A stretch of 64,000 nt of DNA from Ruthenibacterium lactatiformans (GTDB lineage: Bacteria > Bacillota > Clostridia > Oscillospirales > Ruminococcaceae), in NCBI RefSeq assembly GCF_000949455.1, contig NZ_JXXK01000020.1:4531-68530 (forward strand), written 5' to 3'. Numbering within the stretch: the first letter of the stretch is position 1; each line of letters starts with the position of its first letter. This document shows positions 36,890 to 45,613 of the stretch, in pieces. The position numbers and the translations under genes are program-made. Under the pieces are notes generated by a model that worked only from the letters and a program-made list of their open reading frames with translations, did no database searches and was not told the origin of the DNA.

Positions 36890-37852
36890 ATGCCTCACTT
36901 CGCCTACCGCGCTGAACTGAAAGGTCCCGGCCCGCTGGATAAGGTGGACTTTTCCAATCCGGCGCTGGCTCCGCTGATACGGATGACCGCCTCCAATCTG
37001 CAAAGGGAAGCCCGTGAGTGGGCTGCTGCCCCGCCGCCGGGGGTGCAGGTACGACGGCAGGAGATCCCGGTACCCGGAGCCCCTGACCTGCCTTGTTATG
37101 TGGTGGAACCCCGGGAGGAAAGGTCCCCTGTCGGATTGCTCTACTGCCATGGCGGTGCCTTTTTCCTGCCGGTTCAGGCTGCTGCGCTGCGGTTGGCTGC
37201 CAGGTATGCGGCGGCGCTGGGGGCGCGGGTGGTGCTGCCGGAATATCGCCTGCTGCCCGACTTCCGGGCTCCGGCGGCTTTCTGGGACTGTTTGGCCGCA
37301 TGGGCTGCGCTGAATGAAGGCCGGTTCGGTCCTGTGGGAACAACCTTGCTTTATGGCGAAAGTGCCGGCGGCGCCTTGGCTGCGGGGGTGGCATTGTACG
37401 CACGGGACCACGGTCTGCTCCGGCCCGGGGGAATAAGCCTGATTTACCCGGTGCTGGACGACCTGCGGGGAAGCTATCCTTCCCGCCGTAGCTGCGATGG
37501 AGCTGCCTGGACACTGCGGTCAGAACGGTTCATGTGGCAGGCCTATCTGCCCGATCCTGCGGCCATGAGGGAACTGGAAGCCTACCTGGTGCCTATGCGA
37601 GCCACCGACGTGGGCGGCCTGCCTTCGGTGTATATCGAACCTCAGGAGTTTGATATCCTTCGGGACGAGGCGTTGGCTTTTGCCCAAAGGCTGGAGGAAG
37701 CGGGCGTACCGGTGAGCAGAAACCTCATCCAAGGCTCTTACCACGGATTCGATGCCGATACACATAACCCTTTTGTGCGCAGAGTTATAACCCAGCGTCT
37801 GGAGGCTTTGCGTTTGATGCTGGATAACAAAGGAGTGGAAGAAAATCTATGA
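36890..37852 (+). CDS. alpha/beta hydrolase (HSL-type esterase)
   Basis: 320-aa cytosolic esterase. It has the oxyanion HGG motif (YCHGGAFFLP), the nucleophile elbow GESAGG and a C-terminal His in SYHGFD. It could remove acyl groups (for example acetyl or feruloyl) from the imported glycoside. ATG at 36890 is preferred because GGAG sits 9 bases upstream; ATG at 36881 abuts that site. It overlaps the next gene by 4 bases. Confidence 0.88.
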   Translation: MPHFAYRAELKGPGPLDKVDFSNPALAPLIRMTASNLQREAREWAAAPPPGVQVRRQEIPVPGAPDLPCYVVEPREERSPVGLLYCHGGAFFLPVQAAALRLAARYAAALGARVVLPEYRLLPDFRAPAAFWDCLAAWAALNEGRFGPVGTTLLYGESAGGALAAGVALYARDHGLLRPGGISLIYPVLDDLRGSYPSRRSCDGAAWTLRSERFMWQAYLPDPAAMRELEAYLVPMRATDVGGLPSVYIEPQEFDILRDEALAFAQRLEEAGVPVSRNLIQGSYHGFDADTHNPFVRRVITQRLEALRLMLDNKGVEENL

Positions 37853-39108
37853 CAATCGAACAAAAAGTAAATGACGCCAACAATAAGGTGATGAATATCC
37901 TACTGCACGGCCGCCCTGTTTGGCAGGACGTATGCCCGGCGGGGGAAGTGATTCCTGGCATGACGCCGCAGACGATTCTGGTCCCGGGACCGCCCCTGCC
38001 TTTTGAGCAGATTACCACACCCATCCGCACTTCCATCTGCGGTGCTGCCGTCCATGAAGGACTGGCCTCTACAACGGAAGAAGCCTGGAACATGGTTCTG
38101 GACGGCCGCCTGACCATTGAACCGGCTCAAAACCATGCTTGCGGATGTGCCGCCTGCATGGTGGTATCGGCCAGCATGCCGGTGATCGTAGCACGGGACC
38201 CGGTATTTGGCGGAGAGGGTTACGCGCCGATTCATCCCGGCCCCAATCCAAAGACCTTGCGATGGGGGTTGTATGATGCCGAGGTGGAACGGGATTTGCG
38301 CTGGATGCGGGACAAATTCGGCCCTGCATTGGGCCAGGCCGTGCGTGCTGCCGGCGGCATTGACATCGTCAACGTGCTGGCAAAGACTGCCGGCATGGGG
38401 GACGAAAACCATAACCGCCAACCGGCGGCATCCATGTATCTGGCGCTGCAGCTGATCCCACCGTTTTTGACGGTGGATCATCCGGAACGGGATGAAATGA
38501 TCCGGTTCCTGGCACAGAACGACCGCTTTTTCCTGCATGTGATGATGGCAGGGGTGGAAGCATTGACCGTCGAGGCCAAGAAGGTGCCTCTTTCCACTGT
38601 GATGGCAGGGATGGGAGGCAACGGTGTGCTTTTTGGTATCCAGATGGCAGGCACCGGTAACCGGTGGTATACCGCTCCTGCGCCGGTCATTGAAGGAATG
38701 TTCCTCAAACCCACCACAACAAAGGAGGATCTGCTGGGCTACCTGGGAGACAGCTGTGTGACGGAGGTCTATGGTTTGGGCGGTATGTCCTCCATTGCGG
38801 GGCCGGCCTATGCCCGATTTACCGGAGCCAGCTTTGCCGAGGCGCAGGACCGTACTGAGAAGGCTCGGGCTGTCAGCCTGGGTGAACATACCTTCGCCCC
38901 CATCCCTTGGGATGATTACCGTGGATTCCCGGTGGGAATCGATGCCCGCAAAGTGGTGGGATATAATATTCTGCCGATCAGCCATGGCGGTTCGGCCCTT
39001 AAAACCGGCGGTCAAGCCGGAGCAGGTGCAGCAGAACTGCCCTTGGACTGCTTTAAGGCAGCGCTGCGAGGCATCCGGGACCAGGCCCTGGAAAACCAAC
39101 AGGCGTGA
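37849..39108 (+). CDS. DUF1116 (YlbE/AllG-like) protein
   Basis: 419-aa protein of the DUF1116 family, whose E. coli member YlbE works with FdrA in oxamate carbamoyl transfer. Typical stretches are GEVIPGMTPQTILVPGPPL, NHACGCAACMV, KTAGMGDENHNR, GMGGNGVLFGIQMAG and GLGGMSSIAGP. It lacks the usual N-terminal NVG...DWRPPAGG segment, and a separate 62-aa gene downstream carries that motif. It is coupled to the esterase gene by ATGA and followed by fdrA after 12 bases. Confidence 0.88.
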   Translation: MTIEQKVNDANNKVMNILLHGRPVWQDVCPAGEVIPGMTPQTILVPGPPLPFEQITTPIRTSICGAAVHEGLASTTEEAWNMVLDGRLTIEPAQNHACGCAACMVVSASMPVIVARDPVFGGEGYAPIHPGPNPKTLRWGLYDAEVERDLRWMRDKFGPALGQAVRAAGGIDIVNVLAKTAGMGDENHNRQPAASMYLALQLIPPFLTVDHPERDEMIRFLAQNDRFFLHVMMAGVEALTVEAKKVPLSTVMAGMGGNGVLFGIQMAGTGNRWYTAPAPVIEGMFLKPTTTKEDLLGYLGDSCVTEVYGLGGMSSIAGPAYARFTGASFAEAQDRTEKARAVSLGEHTFAPIPWDDYRGFPVGIDARKVVGYNILPISHGGSALKTGGQAGAGAAELPLDCFKAALRGIRDQALENQQA

Positions 39109-39120
39109 AAGGAGCCGACA

Positions 39121-40692
39121 ATGGAAGTTTTTGTCAAGATTGAAAAAGGTGCATACATTGATTCGCTGGCATCGTTGGCAGAGTCCAGCGTGCTCAATGA
39201 GCAGCCCGGCATCGAGGTGGGATATGCCGGTATGGCCACCGATGCCTTTAAGGATATATTGGCCGAGATCGGTCTGCTCAATGATGCTGCTCGGGCCTGC
39301 GGTCCCAACGATTATGTAATCGTTGCCAAAGCGGAGAGCAAGAATGATTTCACCGCAGCGGTAGAAGCACTGTCTGCTGACAAGGAGCTCTCTGCAGAGC
39401 GCGAGGGGGCAAATGGAGCGGCGGAGGAAAGTTATTCTTCCACGAGGGCGGCGGTGGCTGCCCATCCGGAAGCCAATCTGTGCAGCATTGCCGTGCCGGG
39501 GGAATACGCCCTGGAAGAGGTGACAAAGGCGTTGAACGCTGGGCTGCATTGTGTGGTCTTTTCCAATAATGTGCCCTTGTCTGACGAGCGCCAGATGAAA
39601 GAGATGGCTCGGGAGAAAGGGCTGCTCTGTATGGGACCTGACTGCGGCGTGGCCAACATCAACGGCGCTGCCCTTGTGCTGGCTTCCATCAACAACCGCG
39701 GCCCTTTTGGCATCTGCGGAGCCTCCGGCACGGGAATCCAGCATGTGGCCGCCATGCTCCATGAGATGGGCACCGGCGTGAGTCAGACCATCGGTACCGG
39801 CGGCAATGACATGAAGGACGAAGTGGGCGGCATCATGATGGAGATGGGCATCGATGCCCTGGAAGCAGACGAGGAGACAAAATACATCGCTTTGATTTCC
39901 CGCCGACCTGGCGACATGGTACTCCCCAGAATTCTGGAGCGCGTCCGCCGCTGTAAAAAGCCGGTCGTAGTGCTCTTTATGGGCTGTCCCCGGAAACCCA
40001 TTGAAGAAACCGGGGCCATATGGGCAGCCAACCTGGACGATTGCGCCCAAAAGTGTCTGGCCCTGGTGGGCAAGCATTATCCCCTGGAATCCGATGAGGA
40101 ACTGACTGCCCTGGCTGCGGAAGAAGTGCAGCGGCTGGCGCCGGAACAGAAATATGTGCGCGGCGCGTTTAGCGGCGGCACCTACATGGACGAGGCGATG
40201 CAGACTCTGGTGCCCAAGGTGGGGCGGGTCTGGTCGAACAAGCCCCTGCAGTCAGACTGGCAACTGCCCACAGGGCAGAGCAGCCGGGAAAACACCTGCA
40301 TTGATTACGGTGAGGAAGAATTCACGCTGGGCCGCCCCCACCCGGCCATTGACCCGGGGGTGCGTCAGCCGGCCATTCTGCGGGAGGCCGCCGACCCGGA
40401 GACGGCGGTGATCCTGCTGGATTACATCCTGACTCCGCCGGGACATATGGACCCGGTGGGCTACTCGCTGCCCGATATTGCTCAGGCTCAGGTGCAGGCA
40501 ACACAGGAAGGGCGACATCTGGTGTTCATTGCCACCGTGCTGGGGACCACTGCCGACTTGCAGGATTATAACGCTCAGTGCCGAAAACTGCGGGACGCTG
40601 GTGTGCTGGTCTGTGAAACCAACGAGAGGGCGGCCACTCTGGCTGGGGAAATTATCCGTCAAAAGAAGGAGAGGGATGAGCATGGGCTGTGA
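39121..40692 (+). CDS. fdrA: FdrA-like acyl-CoA synthetase-fold protein
   Basis: 523-aa protein related to the succinyl-CoA synthetase alpha/beta fold. The N-terminus EVFVKIEKGAYIDSLASL, the CoA-binding-like GICGASGTGIQH and TIGTGGNDMKDEVGG, and AFSGGTYMDEAMQTL are FdrA hallmarks. In E. coli FdrA (AllF) with YlbE (AllG) and YlbF (AllH) forms oxamate carbamoyltransferase, producing carbamoyl phosphate. Here DUF1116 and FdrA are present, but no YlbF-like (DUF2877) gene is seen, and the kinase is of the acetokinase type. The natural substrate may therefore differ. Confidence 0.9.
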   Translation: MEVFVKIEKGAYIDSLASLAESSVLNEQPGIEVGYAGMATDAFKDILAEIGLLNDAARACGPNDYVIVAKAESKNDFTAAVEALSADKELSAEREGANGAAEESYSSTRAAVAAHPEANLCSIAVPGEYALEEVTKALNAGLHCVVFSNNVPLSDERQMKEMAREKGLLCMGPDCGVANINGAALVLASINNRGPFGICGASGTGIQHVAAMLHEMGTGVSQTIGTGGNDMKDEVGGIMMEMGIDALEADEETKYIALISRRPGDMVLPRILERVRRCKKPVVVLFMGCPRKPIEETGAIWAANLDDCAQKCLALVGKHYPLESDEELTALAAEEVQRLAPEQKYVRGAFSGGTYMDEAMQTLVPKVGRVWSNKPLQSDWQLPTGQSSRENTCIDYGEEEFTLGRPHPAIDPGVRQPAILREAADPETAVILLDYILTPPGHMDPVGYSLPDIAQAQVQATQEGRHLVFIATVLGTTADLQDYNAQCRKLRDAGVLVCETNERAATLAGEIIRQKKERDEHGL

Positions 40693-40870
40693 GAAAATTC
40701 TTGATCTGTTCCGTTCGGAACTGGTCACCGTCAACGTGGGACCCAGGCTGTTTGCCACAGCACTGGAACAGCAAGGGTACCGCACCGTGCAGGTCAACTG
40801 GAAGCCGCCCGCCGGCGGGGACAAGGAAATGCAAGAAATCCTGAAACTGTTGGGAGGTCTGGACGAATGA
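40682..40870 (+). CDS. 62-aa FdrA/DUF1116-associated protein
   Basis: Small protein with TVNVGPRLFATALEQQGYRT and VNWKPPAGGDKEM. The NVG...WxPPAGG pattern is known to me as an N-terminal segment of longer DUF1116 proteins and as a free-standing 'FdrA domain' protein. Its start overlaps the fdrA end by 11 bases and its end overlaps the kinase start by 4, so it is clearly part of the operon. It is probably a subunit of the same complex. Confidence 0.72.
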   Translation: MGCEKILDLFRSELVTVNVGPRLFATALEQQGYRTVQVNWKPPAGGDKEMQEILKLLGGLDE

Positions 40871-42048
40871 ACGTACTGGTATGCAATGTGGGCAGCACTT
40901 CGCTGAAATTCAAGCTGTACGATATGCCTGACTGTGTCGTGACTGCACAGGGAGCAGTGGAACGCGTAGGTTCCGACCATGACGCCGTGTTCTCTTACAA
41001 AAACAACGGGACCGGACGGGGGACAGCCGCCGACAAGCAGGATATCCCCGACTACCAGACTGGCATCGAGCGTTTCCTTTATGAGCTGACCGCAGGGGAA
41101 AACGCAGTGTTGGACAGGGTGGAGGAGATTGAACGGGTAGGTTTCAAGGCTACCCTGTCGAAAGGATATTTTGGTGTACACGAAATCGACAGCGCCGTAC
41201 TGGAGGGAATGCGGGAATGGCTGCCCATGGCTCCCTTGCATAACGCCGCCTACCTAAAGGCTATCGATGTCATGAGGGGCGTATTGCCCGAAGCACGTTT
41301 TGTAGGAGCTTTTGAAACTGCGTTCCACCGCACCATCCCCATGGAGCGCAAAATCTTTGGCGTGCCCTATGAATGGTATGAGAAGTACGGCGTGCAGCGG
41401 TTGGGTTACCACAGTGCATCGCACGGGTATATCGCGGATGTGCTGAACCGGGAAAAAACGGAATACGCAGCTATCTCCTGTCACCTGGGCGGAAGCTGCA
41501 GTGTCTGCGCCATCGAAAACGGTCACAGTGCGGACATCAGTTTCGGCATGTCGCTGGAATCGGGGCTGATCCACGCCAACCGTACCGGCGACATCGACTG
41601 TGGTATGATCCCCTTCCTGTGCAGCCAGGGGCTGAGCGAGGAGGAAATTCTGCAGGGGCTGCAGAAAAAAGGCGGCCTGCTGGGCATCTCCGGCGTGAGC
41701 AACGACCTGCGGTACATCATAGAGGCCGCCGATGCCGGCAATGCCCGGGCACAGCTGGCTATTGATGTTTTTGTCACCGGGATTGTGCATTATATCGGAG
41801 CCTTCTATCTGGACCTGGGCCGTCTGGACGATCTGGTGTTCACGGCGGGCATCGGGGAACACTCCGCCCGCATTCGCCGCCTGGTATGTGAAAAACTGGC
41901 CCCCCTGGGCGTGCATTTGGACGACGCCAAAAACGAGGCCTGCCATGGGGAAGCGGTGATCAGCGCGGCGGATTCCAAGGTCTGCGTGAGGGTCATCCCC
42001 ACCAACGAGGAACTGGGAATCGCCCGCCGTACATACGAACTGGCCTGA
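40867..42048 (+). CDS. acetate/propionate kinase-family enzyme
   Basis: 393-aa acetokinase-superfamily kinase transferring phosphate between an acyl phosphate and ADP. It has the N-terminal NVGSTSLKFKLYD, the FETAFHRTIP and GYHSASHGYI stretches, HLGGSCSVCAIENG and the C-terminal FTAGIGEHSARIR. Overlap with the small FdrA-associated gene suggests it takes the phosphate made by FdrA/DUF1116. In the E. coli counterpart operon this position is filled by a carbamate kinase, which is not related to this family. Confidence 0.9.
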   Translation: MNVLVCNVGSTSLKFKLYDMPDCVVTAQGAVERVGSDHDAVFSYKNNGTGRGTAADKQDIPDYQTGIERFLYELTAGENAVLDRVEEIERVGFKATLSKGYFGVHEIDSAVLEGMREWLPMAPLHNAAYLKAIDVMRGVLPEARFVGAFETAFHRTIPMERKIFGVPYEWYEKYGVQRLGYHSASHGYIADVLNREKTEYAAISCHLGGSCSVCAIENGHSADISFGMSLESGLIHANRTGDIDCGMIPFLCSQGLSEEEILQGLQKKGGLLGISGVSNDLRYIIEAADAGNARAQLAIDVFVTGIVHYIGAFYLDLGRLDDLVFTAGIGEHSARIRRLVCEKLAPLGVHLDDAKNEACHGEAVISAADSKVCVRVIPTNEELGIARRTYELA

Positions 42049-42082
42049 TACGCACCTTCCGGTATTGAAAAGGAACTTTGCC

Positions 42083-43888
42083 ATGAAAACCTACTGCAAT
42101 CCTTTGGACCTGCCTTACCGCTATCAGCACATGCATGAGAAGAACCGCCGCTATGCCTTCCGGGAAGGGGCGGACCCTACCCTAGTACTTTTCAAGGGAA
42201 CCTACTACCTGTTTGTTTCCATGTCGGCGGGTTTTTTCTACTCTCAGGATCTGCTCCGTTGGAACTTCCATCCCGACCCCGACCTGGAGATCTACGACTA
42301 TGCACCCGATGTCCGGGAAATCGACGGCTGGCTTTATTTCTGTGCTTCCTCCCGCAGCAAAAACTGCCCGATTCTGCGCAGTGACGATCCGTTGCATCGG
42401 AAGTTTGAACAGGTGGGGGCACCGTTCCCTTTTTGGGACCCCAATCTTTTCCTGGATGATGACGGGCGTCTGTATCTCTACTGGGGATGCACGAACATCG
42501 ATCCCATCTGGGGAGTGGAACTTGATCGCCATACCCTGGAACCTGTGGGCGAGAAAACAGCGCTGATCCGGGGCAACCCGGATTGTCTGGGCTATGAGCG
42601 CCCCGGGGAAAACGGGGTCGTGGACAGGAAGAGCAGTGTTGTGTACCAGCAGCTGGCGCCCTTGTTTGACCCTGTCGCAAAAAAAGTCCGGCTCCCGGCT
42701 GGAATGCAGGTACCCGGCGGGTATACCGAGGAGGCCATGACCCGCATGTTCCTGTCGGTTGGGGCACCTTACATTGAGGGAGCATACATGACCAAATATC
42801 AGGGACGATATTACCTGCAGTATGCTTGCCCGGGAACCCAGTACAACATCTATGCGGATGGCGTTTATGTGGGGGAAAGCCCCCTGGGCCCCTTTGTTCG
42901 TCAACATTCCAACCCATTTTCTTCTGTGCCCGGCGGCTTTGCCACCGGGGCAGGTCACGGCAGTACCGTACAAGACCGGTATGGAAACTGGTGGCACGCC
43001 GCCACGATGCGAATTTCGGTCAACCATGATTTTGAACGCCGGGTGGGGCTGTTCCCCGCCGGATTTGATGACGATGGTGTGCTATTCTGCAACCAGAATT
43101 TTGCCTGCTATCCGCGCAGGATTCCCGCAGGGCGTTTCGATCCTGCGGCGCTGGGGCCGGCCTGGATGCTTTTATCGTATGGAAAGAGGGCCTTTGCCTC
43201 CTCCACTGAACAGGGAAGCGACCCGGCTCGGGCTGTAGACGAAGATATCCGCACCTGGTGGAGTGCTGCGGACGCCGCGCCGGGACAATGGCTGGCTGTG
43301 GATCTGGGACGGGAGATGGATGTGCGTGCTGTGCAGATAAATCTGGCCGACCAGAATCTGGCGGTGGCATTCCCCGATGAAAGCTATGGCGACGAGCAGC
43401 GAATCCGGCACATCGAGCTGGAGCCCCAACCCAGCCGCTATACTCTGGAAATCAGCGATGACGGCAGGGCTTGGACTCTGCTGGAAACGGTGGACAAAGA
43501 ATGCTCCAACGGTTACTACGAATATGAAAATGGAATGAGGGCCCGGTATGTGCGGATCGTGGGTAAAACGCTGCCTTATGGTCAGCCCTTGCGGGTCTCG
43601 GGGCTGCGGGTGTTCGGCAATGGCGGGGGGCAAAAGCCCGCACCGGCCAAAGCCCGTGCCGTTCGTCTGGACGAACAGGATGCCCGGGTGCGTTGGGAAC
43701 CTGTCCCCGGGGCGCAAGGATGTAATGTGCGTTACGGCATTGCACCGGACAAGCTCTACCAGAGCTGGCTGGTTTACGGTGGCAACGAGGTTACAATTTG
43801 CACACTGACGGAAGGGCAAGAGTACTATCTAGCGGTGGATGCCTTCAATGAGAACGGTATTGCCTTCGGTGAGGTCTTTCGGCTGTGA
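42083..43888 (+). CDS. GH43-type glycosidase with discoidin-like CBM and FN3-like tail
   Basis: 601-aa protein with no signal peptide. The N-terminal five-bladed propeller shows the GH43 acids: Asp31 in EGADPTLV, an Asp in YAPDVREIDG and a Glu in PYIEGAYM. About residues 360-515 form an F5/8-type-C/CBM32-like domain (AVDEDIRTWWSA, ARYVRIVGKTLPYGQPLRVSGLRVF, with no residue cut implied). The last ~85 residues look like an FN3-type module. It probably removes arabinose, xylose or galactose side units. ATG at 42083 has AAAGGA about 9 bases upstream. A stem-loop after the stop separates it from the glycerate kinase gene. Confidence 0.85.
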   Translation: MKTYCNPLDLPYRYQHMHEKNRRYAFREGADPTLVLFKGTYYLFVSMSAGFFYSQDLLRWNFHPDPDLEIYDYAPDVREIDGWLYFCASSRSKNCPILRSDDPLHRKFEQVGAPFPFWDPNLFLDDDGRLYLYWGCTNIDPIWGVELDRHTLEPVGEKTALIRGNPDCLGYERPGENGVVDRKSSVVYQQLAPLFDPVAKKVRLPAGMQVPGGYTEEAMTRMFLSVGAPYIEGAYMTKYQGRYYLQYACPGTQYNIYADGVYVGESPLGPFVRQHSNPFSSVPGGFATGAGHGSTVQDRYGNWWHAATMRISVNHDFERRVGLFPAGFDDDGVLFCNQNFACYPRRIPAGRFDPAALGPAWMLLSYGKRAFASSTEQGSDPARAVDEDIRTWWSAADAAPGQWLAVDLGREMDVRAVQINLADQNLAVAFPDESYGDEQRIRHIELEPQPSRYTLEISDDGRAWTLLETVDKECSNGYYEYENGMRARYVRIVGKTLPYGQPLRVSGLRVFGNGGGQKPAPAKARAVRLDEQDARVRWEPVPGAQGCNVRYGIAPDKLYQSWLVYGGNEVTICTLTEGQEYYLAVDAFNENGIAFGEVFRL

Positions 43889-43915
43889 AGGAATCTGCAC
43901 CATCCATTGCAGGGA

Positions 43916-43948
43916 CGCTGTCTGCTGTTATGAGCGGACAGCGCTTTT
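43916..43948 (+). terminator. stem-loop terminator after the GH43 gene
   Basis: CGCTGTCTGCT pairs with AGCGGACAGCG (one wobble) around a 6-base loop, followed by CTTTTGG. The T run is short, so termination may be partial. Confidence 0.55.
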
Positions 43949-43956
43949 GGTATAGT
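43948..43956 (+). promoter_or_regulatory. candidate extended -10 promoter for glycerate kinase and lrgAB
   Basis: TGGTATAGT, an extended -10, lies about 30 bp before the GTG start at 43987 and just beyond a stem-loop. No good -35 is seen. Confidence 0.4.
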
Positions 43957-43986
43957 TTACAGGAAGCAAAGCGGGAGGGATACTGT

Positions 43987-45219
43987 GTGAATCATCGATT
44001 GCGTACTGATGCCAATGACATTGTGAAGCGGGCGATTGGGGCGGTACTGCCTGACGAGGCTGTGCGCCGTGCCTTGGCCGGGTTTGCGCCTAGTGCCGGA
44101 CGGTTGCTGCTGGTGGCGGCGGGTAAGGCTGCCTGGCAGATGACTCGGGCCGCCCTGCAGGTTCTCCCTCCCCTGGATGGCGGAGTGGTGATTACAAAAT
44201 ATGACCATGTGCAGGGGCCTCTGCCCGGGGTGATCTGCTGTGAGGCCGGGCATCCGGTCCCGGATGAAAATTCTTTCGCAGCCACCCGGGCGGCGCTGGA
44301 TCTGACCCGGGGTCTGCACCAGGAGGATACCGTGGTATTCCTGCTCTCGGGCGGGGGCAGCGCGTTGTTTGAACAGCCTCTGATTTCCGGGGCAGAATTG
44401 CAAGGCATTACCCGGCAACTGCTGGGATGCGGGGCGGATATTGTGGAAATCAACACCCTGCGCAAAAGATTCTCGGCGGTCAAGGGCGGGCGGTTTGCGG
44501 AGCACTGTGCTCCGGCGCAGGTGTTTCAAGTGGTGCTCAGCGACATTCTGGGGGACCCGCTGGATATGATTGCTTCAGGGCCTGCCTGCCCGGATTCCGC
44601 CACCTGTGCCGATGCGCTTGCCGTGGCTGAAAAATATGCCTTGCATATGAGCAGGGAGGCAGAGGCTTGTCTCGAACGGGAGACGCCTAAGGTACTGTGC
44701 AATGTCAATACCCGGATTACCGGCAGTGTGCGGGAGCTCTGCACCGCCGCGGCAGCCGCCTGCCGCGACCTTGGGTATGAGCCCTGGATTCTCACCGACC
44801 ATCTGGACTGCGAAGCCCGGGAGGCAGGACGCTTTTTGTCTGCCATTGCCCGCACGCACGGGGGAGAAGGGCGCCGTCTGGCCTTTGTGGCAGGCGGTGA
44901 AACGGTGGTGCATCTGACCGGCAAGGGGTTGGGAGGCCGCAACCAGGAACTGGCGCTGGCGGCCGCACCGGGGCTGGCAGGCCTGAACGCCGCCGTGTTC
45001 AGCGTGGGCAGTGACGGCACTGACGGACCTACCGATGCTGCAGGAGGGTATGCCGATGGCGATACCCTGACTGCCCTGACTCGGCTGGGCTGGTCGGTGC
45101 CCGCCGTTCTGGCAGACAACGATGCATACCACGCGCTGCGGGCTGTGGACGGGCTTTTGGTGACCGGTCCCACCGGTACGAATGTGAACGATGTGGCTGT
45201 GGTGCTGGTGGGTGGCTGA
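43987..45219 (+). CDS. glycerate 2-kinase (MOFRL/GckA family)
   Basis: 410-aa kinase of the GckA/TtuD type that phosphorylates D-glycerate (or acts on hydroxypyruvate in older naming). It has the N-terminal VAAGKAAWQM, the glycine-rich FLLSGGGSALFE and the C-terminal MOFRL segment (GGRNQELALA, SVGSDGTDGPTDAAGG). The GTG at 43987 has GGGAGG 8 bases upstream; a start at 43885 would run through a stem-loop and promoter-like sequence. It would consume glycerate from the GarR-type reductase. Directly followed by lrgAB. Confidence 0.9.
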   Translation: MNHRLRTDANDIVKRAIGAVLPDEAVRRALAGFAPSAGRLLLVAAGKAAWQMTRAALQVLPPLDGGVVITKYDHVQGPLPGVICCEAGHPVPDENSFAATRAALDLTRGLHQEDTVVFLLSGGGSALFEQPLISGAELQGITRQLLGCGADIVEINTLRKRFSAVKGGRFAEHCAPAQVFQVVLSDILGDPLDMIASGPACPDSATCADALAVAEKYALHMSREAEACLERETPKVLCNVNTRITGSVRELCTAAAAACRDLGYEPWILTDHLDCEAREAGRFLSAIARTHGGEGRRLAFVAGGETVVHLTGKGLGGRNQELALAAAPGLAGLNAAVFSVGSDGTDGPTDAAGGYADGDTLTALTRLGWSVPAVLADNDAYHALRAVDGLLVTGPTGTNVNDVAVVLVGG

Positions 45220-45232
45220 AGGGGAGGAGCCT

Positions 45233-45613
45233 ATGAAAACATTGCGGCAATTTTTGGTCATTCTGGCCTTTACCTTCGCGGGGGAGGCGCTCCACAGGCT
45301 GCTGCCTCTGCCCGTCCCGGCGGCTGTGTATGGGCTGATTCTGCTTTTTGCGGCATTGCAAAGCGGGATGGTTCCTTCCTCTGCCGTGGAGGACGCAGCA
45401 CAGTTTTTGCTCAGAATCATGCCGGTGCTTTTTGTGGCCCCTGCCGCTGCCCTGATCGAAAGCTGGCCCCTGCTGGCGGGGGCCTGGCTGCAAGTGCTGA
45501 CCATCGTGGCGGTTTCTACACTGGGGGTATTCGGGGTGTCGGGTGTGGTGACCCAGGCATTGCTGAACCGCCTTGCCCCGATGGATTCCAAGACGGAGGT
45601 ACACCATGGCTGA
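45233..45613 (+). CDS. lrgA: LrgA/CidA-family membrane protein
   Basis: 126-aa protein with four hydrophobic helices and the LrgA pattern (FAGEALHRLLPLPVPAAVYG, GMVPSSAVEDAAQFLLRIMP). It pairs with the following LrgB. LrgAB-type systems were first seen as murein hydrolase regulators; members are now known to move small organic acids (pyruvate in Bacillus, glycolate/glycerate for the plant LrgB relative PLGG1). Next to glycerate kinase, an acid-transport role is likely. GGAGGAG precedes the ATG. Confidence 0.85.
   Translation: MKTLRQFLVILAFTFAGEALHRLLPLPVPAAVYGLILLFAALQSGMVPSSAVEDAAQFLLRIMPVLFVAPAAALIESWPLLAGAWLQVLTIVAVSTLGVFGVSGVVTQALLNRLAPMDSKTEVHHG

Noticed and set aside
37900..40077. 725-codon minus-strand frame
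   Set aside because: It runs opposite the well-supported DUF1116 and fdrA genes and shows no domain.
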